Source: Lingula anatina (lineage: Eukaryota > Brachiopoda > Lingulata > Lingulida > Lingulidae). From it: a stretch of DNA of 60,000 bases. The notes below the pieces were generated by a model that was not told the DNA's origin, ran no database searches, and worked only from the letters and a program-made list of their open reading frames with translations. Positions 20,606 to 33,122 of this stretch are shown here, piece after piece. Position 1 is the stretch's first letter. Every line of letters begins with the position of its first letter. The position numbers and the translations under genes were made by a program. The DNA lies in assembly GCF_001039355.2 (NCBI RefSeq), contig NW_019775192.1, forward strand, positions 179,230-239,229, in the 5' to 3' direction.

Positions 20606-21367
20606 TCGCCAGGGGTGCATGATTTGTCTCCTTTAAAGGAGAAAAAAGGAAAAAAAAAAAAACTGAACATTATCATGGGACCAAACACCTGACTGGCCGC
20701 CCATCAGAATCGAGTTACAAAACATACATGGAATTATGTGTTTCTCTGGAAAAAGGTCATGTCTGTGTCCACATGCAAGGCAGCCCCCATCGCCCAAAAT
20801 AAAAGCTTTTTTTCTGCTTTACTCTGTTTATATCTGTATAATTAATTCAGTCACTATATGAACCTTCATAGACTTAGTATTTATTTATTAGCTGATTTCA
20901 TTAATTATTTTGTGTTAAATTGTTGGTCTTCCTTCTATTCTGTGCCTGTGAACGCTTGTGATCGCTCGTCGGACACAACCGTTTTCTGTTATCCCCTTGT
21001 TATCGTTCAGTTGGCCTACATTTGACTCGTGATTGAAAATGAGGTACAGAAAAAAATTGCTAACAGTGTCACTAAAACCTGAATATGTCTAGACCTATAG
21101 CAACAACTCATTGTCTGAAGTTTAAAAGATAATATTGTGCTAATGTGACAGAAAGATTTCGTAAATATATATATATACGTTTGATCTCATCAAATAAAGT
21201 TTTAAAACTTTGCATTTGGAAAACAGCGGGAGATTCATACTAAGTGTCTCAAAATGGGTCTCGCGCCGTTAAAAAAAGTTGTTTATTTTTATAGAAACAG
21301 CTTGTCAGTGGTTTGAACACTTACAATGTTACAAAATTAAACTCAAGAATAACCCTAACCGACTTAC

Positions 21368-21427
21368 CTCTGATAACTGCATAAAAACTATCACAATTAT
21401 TAGAACGCTTTCAATCGCATGTTTCAT
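21368..21427 (-). CDS. Candidate first exon with signal-peptide-like leader
   Basis: Minus-strand ATG followed by 19 codons, hydrophobic in the middle (SVLIIVIVFM), then the strong donor GAG|GTAAGT. It lies about 4.2 kb upstream of the TIR exon on the same strand. It ends in phase 0, whereas the TIR exon would need phase 2, so it cannot splice to it directly; an intermediate exon (perhaps in the 474-N gap) would be needed. It could equally be the start of an unrelated small gene or a chance ORF. Confidence 0.3.
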
Positions 21428-23651
21428 CTTGTAGAAATGGCCTCTCGTCTGTGGAGAATTTCCCATTACATCACTTCCGCTCTAATTACATCCGGGAAAA
21501 AACTAGTGGTGGGCGTAGGGTAGACTGCACGAGGTTTGATTCGGACCACGCAGAGTTTGGCACAGAATTTTGGGCAGTAAATATTATTATACTTAATCGA
21601 TTTTGATCATTATTTTTCACAATGTCCGTTACATGTAGTCTACGGAATTCATGCGGTACTAGTACCGGTAGATCTAAGTACGTACTGTAGCATATAATTG
21701 TTACACAGGTAATACTCAGTACCTCCTTCAAGGGGATTGAACTCCCAAGAAGGAGATAAATATGATATTTTGTATTTTGTTGGTGTGCACACAACACAAT
21801 TGAAATAGGCATTGTTACATAAAATTACTTCTGGCTATGTGTTGTCAAAAATATAATTATCAAACAAAGAAAAATTGTGAATGATTAAAAAATAAGAAAG
21901 CATTTTGTACTGCTGGGTACTATTTATTGTGTGGCAAATGAAGAATACTAAGCAGTTAAACCCTCATTAGAGTTATTTTACAGAACGTTTTTAGAATACT
22001 TATTCATATTTAAAAGTACACATGATCTCCTATTGTAACATACATCCACTCTGCAATGCAGAAGACCTTTTCAGGTATGCAGACTATAAAGCAAGTTCAA
22101 AAATGAAGACAAATTTAATGTCAGAAATTCCTCCTAAGGTACGCTTTGATTTCCTGCTCATTTTTCAGTTATGTCCATTATCTCATAACAGTCTCATTTT
22201 TTATCATTTAGTTAGAATAATTAAGTGATACAACATCAACCTGTTTAAAGTTTGTATGTTTTAAATGATATTATCCGTAAAAATTTTTTGAAATGTTTGT
22301 CTCTGTGAAGCAAACATAACTTGTTTTACAACGTGACCTGCATCAATATATTTCCGATGTCATTAAGGATTATTACATGCACAAATTAAACTAGAGTTGA
22401 AACACAACACTTTTATATCACTTAATTCAGATTTTTTTAAGTTTCTTAAACCTTAATATTTTGCAACATATATCTATTCAAAAATAATTCAGAGTAATTC
22501 TTAATAATTTCAAGACAACAAAAGTTCTTTAGCATGCCTTTGACAACAATACACCTTTCTGTGATAATATATGTGTAAGCTTATATACTGGTAGACCCAT
22601 CATACATAAGATGGATCCAAGATACATGCTATGGCTGCTTTTTTTCAAAAACATTTAATTGGTCCTCATTCTCTCCTGATCACTTTATTAGTGAAAAGTC
22701 ATAAGCAATAACTTAAATACTGAGACAATAATCCTTTTAACTTTTTTAAGCATCAAAACCTTCAGTAGAGATGTATAAGGACCATCTTGTGTTAGCCTTT
22801 AGGCCTATACTAATTGCAGGATTTATCATGATCTCGTTCAACTATCTTCAGGCACCCTGTGGGTGAAATACTTATGGATCATTGGCACAATAATAAACTA
22901 AGTTAGCATTTGTACCTTCACTAACTTAACTCTCACATTTTAATCTTAAAAGGACATAATAAAACGCTTTCACCTGTGTGTGTTATAAGTAAAATGGAAT
23001 TGACTTGTTAATAATACTAATTAAATTGCAACAAATAGATGAAATTTTAAAAAATTGTTTAGCACCAAAATGAATCCTCTTTAATTAATTCAAAATCAAT
23101 TAACTTTATCCAAGGTATGTAAACAATATTATAAACTTTCCATTTAACTCCAGTTTCTACAAATTAATTCCTTCTGAAACCTTTTACTGTACAGAAGTAA
23201 AATGTCACAGGTATGACACACAAGCTACAGACCCTACAGAGTTACAATACCATGCAATGGTACAGACTCTGAGAGTGATATTTTACCAAATCATTGAGGA
23301 TAATTTTTAAGTTATAAAATTCCCAAGTTAAGTTTGTTGACTGTTCCAGATACATCCCATACAGCACTCAGAGAAGTGCATTTCCCAGTAAGAGATGTTG
23401 TTCAAAATTTCAATTCCTCTGTTGATGAAAATGTTTGTACATTCTAATGGAATTCTGAGCAATACTGACAAATGATCCAGTAACCACTAAACTGGTCAGT
23501 ACAATTTACAGTAGTGTACAATTTTACAAATCAAAAAATAGTTTTCAATGCTTGTGCAGATAATAATATCTCTTTGTAATATATATGACATGGGGCAGGT
23601 TAAATTCATTTTTAAACAAATTTCAAAGCATTTGAAATCCAATTATTTTAA
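21428..23651. other. Intergenic, no gene seen
   Basis: AT-rich sequence between the candidate leader exon and the SOCS-box gene. Only short ORFs without domain-like sequence. A short TA run near 21167-21176. Confidence 0.5.
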
Positions 23652-23657
23652 TTTATT
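23652..23657 (-). terminator. Polyadenylation signal of SOCS-box gene
   Basis: Minus-strand AATAAA about 42 bases after the stop codon at 23699. The next cleavage-side sequence is AT-rich. Confidence 0.55.
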
Positions 23658-23698
23658 TTCTACTTCTAAGGAAGTCTCCATTTGTCCATATATTTGAC

Positions 23699-26600
23699 TC
23701 AATACTCTGGATAAAACTGCAAAAACTGAATCAGTCGCTGTGGAAGTGGCAGCTGGAGTACTTCATCTTCTGCAAAACACTGCAAGATCACAGTACGGCA
23801 CAGGCTCTGAAGGTTTAAGGGCTTTGGCAAGTTATAAACCTGGACATAAGTTATTGCATGTTGATCTGGGATATTCATTGCCATTGCCATTCTGCTTGCG
23901 CACCCCGAGAACACCGGCATGAAATTAGAGGGGCACATATGTTGACTGCATGTGTAGCGATGATACTGAACACAATGAAGCGGATCTGTGGTATTGGCAT
24001 CAAAAACAAATATACTGCACATAATTGGCTGACAATTACGAAAACGGGTTCTTTTCAATTCTTGGCAATTGCAAATGGTTTCTGTCATCATTGTAACAAT
24101 GAGTGAGCCATCTGGTGTGTACAAAAGTTCTCTCAGGTTAGGATAAAGTGAAGGCCTTGTGTCATCTGCTTTGTGATTGGTTGCAATAATCTCCCATGGA
24201 TTATTGCTGGCGAGATGTACAAGGCTCAGGCTGTTGTCTGTCCCTTGCTCAAAGTTGGTCACTGCAATGCGATTCCAGTGAAACCTGGGATCAAAACTGA
24301 AGTGAGAGTCTCTGCACTGTAGCTGTACTTCATATATCATGGGGAACCCATTTCCTTTCAGATTGTATAACCGTAAGACATAGCTAGCTGGCCCCCTGAC
24401 TGAACTTGGTGGTAGAGGGGTTTTTACCAAGCACTTGGTGCCATCTGGACTAATAGACCCTCGAAGGGATTCGTTTACAAATTCCACAGTGTGTTTACCA
24501 AAAACACCAAGAAATTTGTTGGTCTTTAAGTCAATTACACCAAATTGAGTTCCCATATTCCTAACTAGATGTAACACCACAATTCGCCCTTGAAAACACA
24601 AGACACTTCTAACGTGGAAATTCTGTATAGAGGACAGCTGAGCTGGGATATGATTGTATTCAAAGTGCTCTGCCATCTTGGTAAATTTGCTCCTTTTTCT
24701 GAAACTGAAGATGTGTGAGGATTTGTTGATGTTGATGATACCTTGGCGGTTGATGCAAAAAGCATGGCTACAATCTTTGTGGAGAGCACCTTCACATGCC
24801 AAGACCTTCTCCTTGAAGCCTGCTGCATCTAAAACCATAAGAGAACTCATGAGAAAAAGTGAAAACAAATATCTGAAAAAAAAATCCTAACAAAACAAAA
24901 TAAGAGCTCATCTTTCCTTGCACAAAATATAATTTATTAACTAAAATAATTAAACTGCACTTTTCAAAATCTATGGCTGGAATTGCTATTCCATGTTTCA
25001 AAAGCTGATATAGGGCATTCTCCAAATGACTCTGAAGTCTGGATGTCCATTTTTCTAAGACATCATTTCTTAGAAAAAAATAAAATGAAAAAATATGACA
25101 AAAAAAAAAAAAAACTTATGAAACTGCAGGCTTTTAAGTGACCAAATTTAAACCAGAAATCTAATTCAGAAGTAGCATTTAAGTCATACAGCCCGAAGTG
25201 TGTCAGTCAATTGTGAAAGAATCATACTGCAAATCACCCAACTGTTCACAAACCATTTTCATGTTAAAACTGTTAATAACTTATGTTAGCATGTTTAATG
25301 TCAATCAGAATCTTAAAATCTTGGCAAAACATTGACATTACCACTACCAGAGCAATTCCTAGCACTAACATTCATCTGCTCTGGCAGTGGTAAATACTTT
25401 TACGGTGTGTTGGTTAATTTGTGGGTTATGTGATTAATATGGGTGTTAGTACCTAAAGCAGATGTGGGGAAAACTTTGGAGGAACTGAAGGTCCAGAGGA
25501 CCTGCACTACAAGAAATCTGCAGGTTCTCCTAATTTTTTCTAATTGTTATGTACTGTAATTCCAAATAAACCTTGCTGATCCACAGGACCTGTATTCTCA
25601 AAAATCTTGCCCATCCTCTGGCTTTTCAGGCAGACATGACTGGTCAGACTGACAATTTCCCAACATATGACTTAAAGATCTTTGGGTATTGTTAGTAAAT
25701 GCCTAATCCATTTATAAGGCCTGCCAATGGTTCACTTCATTACATCTCTCTTATAAGAAAAGGTGCATATGGTAATTAAAGAAAAAATAGACCCTTAAAA
25801 CAGTCTCAGCTGGTTGTTTATAAAACATGAGAAAAAAAATAAAGCCCACATGAGATTTTTGACATTTCAGCAGTGCAGATGAATAGATACTCCGTGGTAT
25901 ATATTTACTATTTTAACAGATATCTATTGCTAGCTGTCTAGATCAATGTGTACTTACAAGAGGCCCCTGATATAAGATCTTGGGGTCAACTTGTATGCTT
26001 CTCTACAACAGAATGCAGAGCAGAAAAAGGCAACAAAATGGTGAGGTAATGCACAAGACATTAGGTAAAATGTACAAAAAACAAGCTGATATGTGTGCTA
26101 CCTAGCTTGTGAGTTTGCCAGGTAACTTGCACATGCCTTCTAAATGATGTAGTTGAGTGAGATATGGAGAAAATGAAAAAGAAGTGTTAATTTACAATAT
26201 ATTAGCATATATGCAGTACAAGTACATGAAAGATGTGCGTGTGTGTGCATGAGAGAGAGAGAGAGTTTAAAAATCAGTACAGTGAATAATGCATTGTCAT
26301 CTAATCAATTAAGAACCGTGTCCTTTAAGAAGCAAAGAACCATTTCCCAAGATTCATGAAAATGATCTACCGGTATTTGTGAAATACAAGTAAGTTGCTG
26401 TCTTGCAGTGGATTCACTGAAAATCAGATTAATCTATAATCTAATAGGCAAATTGAACTGAGACTCATTTGCAAAAGAGCAGACAATATCATATCACAAA
26501 AATTACCTGTAAGACACAATAAGTCTACATGACTGGAGTGCATACTGTATCATTGTTTTTTTCCCATCAATATTCCTCTTGTAAGTTCATTACTTTAATT

Positions 26601-27221
26601 CCATGGAACTATTGCATTATCATGTGGTAATTTAACACAAGAATCTCCACATTAAATCTCCATATTGAATCTACAAAATTAATTTTTCCACTCCCTTATT
26701 TGGCATTAAGCTATCAATAAAATGCCCAGTCTACAGCAAGTAATACTAGGTGGACCATGAAATGAAAAAAATATTAACACACTGATGATCTTTCTGCATG
26801 GTTTTTTTTCTTTTAGCAAAGAAGGAAGGCGTTTGGTCTTCCCTCCCCCCCCCTTTCTTTTGAGGTTGTTATTTAAGAAAACATTACATGCAATATAAAG
26901 ATTATCCACAAAAATAATGCTATAGGCTGCCAAAACAACTTGCTTATTTTTTCAATCATCTTTTATCCTCAAAACAAAAGCGAACTTTTTGCTGCATGTT
27001 CAGTCTGCCTTGCCTGCAAAATTAATTTTTCCATTCACATGGTACATCAATTTTCTCTTACTGGATGTCATTTGTTGTGACTCAAGATTATTAGATTCTA
27101 TAGGGCCATACATCCTTTATGTCATCATTCACATTTCAAGTCCTCAGAGAATGCCTAATATAAGGACATTTTGCATCTTTTAATGACCTCAGCTATGTTG
27201 ATGGTTGAAGCGCGCGCGCGC

Positions 27222-27302
<81 letters not shown>

Positions 27303-28754
27303 CCTGTCTGGTTGGGGAAAATTAAATGCTGTTATTTTTGTTTTGTCTTACAATTATAATAAGACACATACACACATGCACACTCACGCATGCACTCACA
27401 ATTGCACAGCTTCAATTTAAAGACAGGCAAGCCTCAATTGTGTGTTCATGATTAAAAGTAAATTAGATGGAGAGGAAATTGTGTAAGATGCTGAGCAGCC
27501 ATATCATCATTAACTCCCATCCTACCCATCAAAACCCAATTTGTAAAACCTACTTGCTGCCAACTCATGCTTTCTGTTTCTCTCTACTTGGCAAAACCAT
27601 GTTCTTTCACAAATTGCTTGTGCATTTCAATTATTAGTATTTGTTGGTTTATTCAGTATTTGTTGGTTCATTTGTTGGCTTGTAGTAAAACATAACATAA
27701 TTCTTGGGGGAAAATCTTGTTTTTATAGTATTTTGTTTTGTTTTTTCTTTTATATTGGTTGTCGCGGTTGGTATTTTTTATTTTATATTTATTTGCCAGT
27801 TTTGCTTAATTCTTAGATTATGGCAGTGCATTCCCCTTATAGGCAGCATAAGTGTTCTTCATTTCTGTTGGTACATTCCATTTGTCAGTCATTATCCATT
27901 TTTTTTTCCTTCCACTTAGAAACCTGTTTTGCCCTAAATATTTTTCCATCACACACTGCATGGATAACTTAATCATTTGACTGGGTAACCTTAATGTTAC
28001 AGTGGTGAGGAGAATGATATTAAACCTCCCCCGAGATGAATTTCTTTTCGTGAAGTTTGCAGGTCAATCCATGCATTATTGAAAGAAAATCTGCTTGTCC
28101 AATCATTACAGTCCCAGTAGTATTGTAGCAACATGGCTTCAAACATATACAGGTACATGTAGGTTATAACCAATACTTCATTGTTGTAATTTCTCAGAAA
28201 AAATGACACCCTTTCTGCAATTTCTACAATTCTTACATGATGTGATTACTAGTATTTAGCTATTAATTTGTCATCACAAGTACAGTACATTATAACATGC
28301 ATTCGCACAGAATGTTGATGGTACCTCAGGCATGTGGCCATGTTTACTTTAATATATATTATTTGAATTACAATATCCAATCGTAATGAGTGGTCTAGCC
28401 TTTAACTGTCACAGATGTCACATACTTTTACTTATTTTCCTTATTTATCATAGTGATTTTTTAAATATTGATTTATTGTGACTCTCCTCTGCCCAGCACA
28501 TGCATGTACTTCCACTATAATTTGGCATCATGTAATGGCTGCAGTTGTTGGTTGTAAATGGAGAGGGGGGAATACTTGCCTGCATGTCCACCTTTCCATT
28601 CTTGCAAAGTGCACTGATGAAGCAAGGTCCACGGTTTTGTGTCTTCGTGCAAACTGAAATATGACTGGGTAGATGAGCTGCGGCACCTCGAAACACTGCC
28701 ATGTCCTCCAGCAACATCTGACATTGAAGTCAGTCGACTTTCCTCAGCTCCCAT
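23699..28754 (-). CDS. SOCS-box protein with beta-propeller-like body
   Basis: Two coding exons, 28754-28580 and 24828-23699, joined in phase 1 across a 3.75-kb intron with a GC donor (CAG|GCAAGT) and a TTTTAG acceptor; 434 residues. The N-terminus MGAEESR fits the myristoylation pattern G at 2 and S at 6. The body reads as strand-rich segments (FGVIDLKTNKFLGVFG, SISPDGTKCLVKTPLP, LLYTPDGSLIVTMMTE) resembling WD/propeller blades, but I cannot assign canonical WD40 repeats. The C-terminus, about residues 396-434, is a SOCS box: LQSLCRTVILQCF followed by LPLPQRLIQFLQFYPEY. SOCS boxes bind Elongin B/C and Cullin-5, so a substrate receptor for a CRL5 ubiquitin ligase is inferred. The orthologue name is not known to me. 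WSB1/WSB2 and TULP4 have similar layouts but different bodies. Confidence 0.85.
27211..27300. repeat. (CG)13(TG)32 alternating purine-pyrimidine tract
   Basis: 90 bp of uninterrupted alternating pyrimidine-purine, first CG then TG, in the SOCS-box gene intron. Such tracts favour left-handed Z-DNA. The 13 CpG in a row in an AT-rich background are unusual. Confidence 0.95.
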
Positions 28755-28793
28755 TCTGCTTCGACTGATGTCAAGTCATCTTCAAGCAATTTC
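28755..28793 (-). promoter_or_regulatory. 5' UTR part with short upstream ORF (SOCS-box gene)
   Basis: The first coding exon has an acceptor (CTATTGCAG) at 28794, so transcription starts further upstream in a non-coding exon. Within the 39 bases before the start codon is an ATG followed by one codon and TGA, a minimal upstream ORF that could reduce translation. Confidence 0.45.
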
Positions 28794-30420
28794 CTGCAAT
28801 AGATAAATCCATAGAAAAGGAGACAGGGACACATTACCTGCCTAGATAAATATGATATGAAATGAGCTTTCTGTAAAATTAGCATTCCAATAAAATCTAC
28901 CCTTCTTGCAATACTGAAGCCTTGGAACTTAATGGACTGGAACACCATACAAGGGTACAATTCTACATCTCTGGGCAATTATTAATTCTAGGAGCTCTGA
29001 GAAATGATCAAATAGCACACGTTTCTTGTCTTACTGAAATGTGTATGGCCTTTAAATGTCAGCAGCAAGCTACATTTTATTCTGATAATATATACAATAT
29101 ACCTACCAGTGAGAATTATATTCCACCACGAAATGAAACTGCAGACCCCTATGTTTATATGAGATGCAAACTGATGAATGTTTTGTAAATGATTACGTGT
29201 GTGCCAACTGGTATATACCACAATTTATTTACTTCAGACTTACCTATTGTGGTGCCAGTCATTGGAAAATATCAAAATCTTAAATCTCTTCTAGAGAAGA
29301 CTAACTCCTTCTGCAGGTACTTCTCATACCATTAAACTGCCCATCATTTGCAGATATCTTAAAAGAATAAATAAAAAGAATATATAAAAGGGTTGTTTTT
29401 GCATGATAATAGTAACATGATAAGCAAGTACAAATACCATTATATATGCAAGTTGTTTTGTGAGCTATCAGACATATTTTCACACAAAACATATATACTA
29501 TTGAACAAAAACGTGCTTGGAATTTTTTCAAACCAGAGAATAAATGAATAACTCTATAGGCCAATCAACACTGTTCTCAAACTATGTGTATAACTATTTT
29601 TTATTGCACTGTGAAAGACAGAATGGTCTACAATAGAATTAGCATCAAACAAGGGAAATGGACTGTAAAAAAGCAGGGACCATAAGTATAAATGCACAGA
29701 GTTGCCTGTACCTCTTACCTGAATAGATCATAAGGTTATCTCTAAAACTATTCTTAATACAAGATTGCGACCTTAGCCGCAATCCCATTTATGATGCGAA
29801 ATAATGAGTAGGGAGTCGCCCTGACGCCATTAAACAGCCACTTGTGCCTCCACCGCACTTGTTTCATCATCTTGATTCTTAATGGGCATTATAAAACTTG
29901 GTGCCCCAATGCTCTGACAAAGGCAAAAGTACCACTAGTAAACCACTGAATCACTAACAAACCATTTTGCAGCACCTTCTGAAGTGATCGCCTCCATGCA
30001 GTAAGATGTGACTCATCACTACAATCTTTCACTGATCAATCTCAATGTTATAAATAGGTCTGTCTCATTAAGAACAGGAAGGCATGCAGATTAAAAATGG
30101 AAAATGTAATGGCTGTGTTTTGTTAACCAGCAATGTAATCTAATAAAATTTCAGTTTAATACTATTTTATTTGGAGCAAATAAGTCTTATTCACCTCTGA
30201 AATTTGTAGAAAAATATAAATGGTTTAAGAAAATACATTTTCACTAGTATATAACACAAATTATTATAATATTAATATACATGCAAACAAAAAAATTATT
30301 ATTGATGATTAAAAAAGTTGTCATATGCCAGTACTGAGTTGTCACATACAAAAAAATCCACAGACCAACCAGAGGTGAAATTAAAGGGATAATAACTGCT
30401 GGTTTTGGACAAACAAAAAA

Positions 30421-30696
30421 CAGGCCTACCCAACTACCAAATTCGGCACATATGGATCCTGAATTAACCGGTATATCGGACCACACTACCCGTTTTCAAG
30501 ATGTGTGTCAGATTGCATTTCGGAGTATCATACCCCACAACAAATTTTGTAGGACGACCGCGGGCTTATCCTGTCGGTGTTCTGACTGATACTCCAAAAT
30601 GCAATCTGACACACACCTTGAAAACGGGTAGTGTGGTCCGATATACCTGTTAATTCAGGATCCTTATGTGCCGAGTCTGGTAGTTGGGTAGGCCTG
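30421..30696. mobile_element. Long palindromic element E (276 bp)
   Basis: Arms of about 110 bp, roughly 90% or more complementary by eye, starting caggcctacccaactacc and ending ggtagttgggtaggcctg, separated by a GC-richer spacer with cgaccgcgggc. Flanks are A-rich so the target duplication cannot be read. MITE-like foldback element. Confidence 0.7.
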
Positions 30697-32223
30697 AAAA
30701 AGGATTTCCCTGGGGTGAAGAGCAGTTTTCCTATACTTGCCCAGGCCCTTAGCCAGCAACTTCCAAGGGGATTGGGGGGGGGGCTTTTTTTCTGAAAAAG
30801 TGGACCTTATACCATGAAACCTCCATGTACCTTTATTAAATTTTATCCCGAGCAGACCTTTTCCCAGCAAGAAGGGCAGTTTGTTCGAACCCCCTTATAT
30901 ACAGGCCAGTTGCTAATGGTTAATAAATCTATTCCTACATTCAAAGGTCTGATAGAGGCAAGTACAGATTCCAGAATTACTGTGATAACTGCTTTCTTGG
31001 TGGTAAAATGGAGTTAATTATATTTCTATGAGTTTTTTTACAATCTTTTTATTGTAACATTTGGATCTTATACGAACAGCTGTCATCCCTTTAAGTTGGG
31101 ATCTCATTATTTTTAACTAAAAATTGGAGACTTTCAAGCATGCAGGCTTCTTCATCTCTCAACCTTCAAATTTTCTCACTTAATTATAATTGGACCCTCA
31201 CATCTTGCAGTGGGCTTAATTGAAGTTTACCCAGCCAATCATGAAGAACGTAATCTAGATTTTATGGTTCCAAAGAGGGCCATATGATGTGGTTAATAAA
31301 CATACATTAAGAATTGATTTTACATATTTGCTCTTCTACATGTAGCATACATGTATGTTACAGAATAACAACTGCTGAACATTGTAACAGTGGATATCAT
31401 TGGTAATGTAAACTGACATTACAGCAAAATATCTGTACTTTATAATGGGTCAACTGAAGTCTGTACTAATTGCAAGATGCCTGACCAATGCTTTCTCATA
31501 TCATCATTTCTTCAAGGTATTCATGGGTTTCAAAAAAAACAATTACTCTAATTGCTATCCTTTGGTGGAAACTGAGGGAGCTAAAATCAATTACAACAAA
31601 AAACAGCAAGTTGTCTAGCAATCTACTAGCCCTAGACCAAGATCACACCACAGGGACACAAAACTTGATGGCAAATTGAAGTAGAAAGAGTTCTTCGGTC
31701 ATCATGTCTAAGTCACTGAGTGCAATATTTAGAATTTAGAATAAAGCTTACTGTAACTTAAATTGAGTCTGACCGGAAAATACCTGTACTGAAACAATGT
31801 CAAAAGCCTAATTTTCTATCAAAAAGATTTGATTACTTTGTTCATCTTATTTGAAGCTCTTCCATGCACTGGGTTCAAAATTCACTTTAATTACTTATTT
31901 TCATTATCCATTGACCAATATTCAAGTTTTTCCTTTTTTAGAAATTTCTGATCGAGCTAAGTTCACATTGATGAGTGTTATGTTATACTATCTGTGTAGT
32001 TCTAAGGTACATGTATATCATGGCATGTTCACATTATCCAAACCTCTGTGCAGCTCATTTCTCTTGGAGGAGGGTTATTTTTAAACACTGATTGATCTAA
32101 AACCAGCAGGAATGCAAAAACAATGTTGTTCCTTGAAAGGATGCCACAGGAGTAGCAGCAGATAAGAAAAATCTACAGTTACATTCCCTGAGCCCTTTAG
32201 AAAACTTAGTTTTATTTCAATAA

Positions 32224-32225
<2 letters not shown>

Positions 32226-32268
<43 letters not shown>

Positions 32269-32297
32269 AGAGAGAGAGAAAGAGAAAGAAAGAGAGA
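32226..32297. repeat. (GT)n then GA-rich microsatellite
   Basis: About 40 bp of GT repeats followed by a GAGA/AAAG-rich stretch. Confidence 0.95.
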
Positions 32298-32413
32298 CTA
32301 TAACCTGTGAGGGTATGGGAGGTGCTATGTTCAGAGGTCAGTTTAGACCCAATTTTACAATATAACATTAAAACTTCAATCTACCGTTGGCAATAAAACA
32401 GCTTCGTTGCAAT

Positions 32414-32869
32414 AACTCTTCTGTAATCCCAAATAAACCAGCCATACCTCCGGAATTGCATTCTCAATATAATCAGACATCTACACTGTACTATATATAT
32501 ATATATATAGTGATGTTAAAACTAAAATGTCTTTTGTTCAAAAAAATTCACTAGTTGCAATCGGTAGTAGTCTGAATTGCTTGAGGATCTGTCTAAGGTA
32601 TCCTATTCAAAATTTTCCTGTCAAATCAAATTTTCCTCGAAACTCTTCTGTAATCCCAAATAAACCAGCCATACCTCCGGAATTGCATTCTCAATATAAT
32701 CAGACATCTACACTGTACTATATATATATATATATATAGTGATGTTAAAACTAAAATGTCTTTTGTTCAAAAAAATTCACTAGTTGCAATCGGTAGTAGT
32801 CTGAATTGCTTGAGGATCTGTTTAAGGTATCCTATTCAAAATTTTCCTGTCAAATCAAATTTTCCTCGA
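32414..32869. repeat. Direct tandem duplication, about 228-bp unit
   Basis: Two nearly identical units starting aactcttctgtaatcccaaa at 32414 and 32641. The units differ mainly in the length of an internal TA run and one substitution (gtctaagg / gtttaagg), so the duplication is recent or an assembly effect. Confidence 0.92.
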
Positions 32870-32998
32870 AAAAAAAATCAATTTTTTTCCTACTCACAAA
32901 TCACTGATCCTGACCTTGGAGATAATTTTTAACATATATACCAATTCTAATTAAATCATTTATTTCTGCAGTTGCATTCTCAGCAGTGGAGTAATAAT

Positions 32999-33122
32999 TA
33001 GTCTGCAGATCAAATATGGCTGACCCACTTGAATGCTTGGTGCATGATCTCCGCAGGGAACTATTCATGCAGGATTAGTCAGCAAGCTTTTAAGTTGGTC
33101 ACCATATTGATCAGCAGACTAG
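32999..33122. mobile_element. Palindromic MITE, family B, copy 2
   Basis: Ends tagtctgcagatcaaatatg and catattgatcagcagacta are inverted copies; it shares aaatatg-ctgacccacttgaa with the element at 6623. The loop is short, so the element can fold on itself almost completely. Confidence 0.65.

Noticed and set aside
27171-27420. ORFs with (AR)n(CV)n runs
   Set aside because: Translation of the CG/TG repeat.
28922-29221. Overlapping ORFs upstream of the SOCS-box gene
   Set aside because: No domain-like sequence, no splice-phase link to the MGAEESR exon, which already has a start codon.
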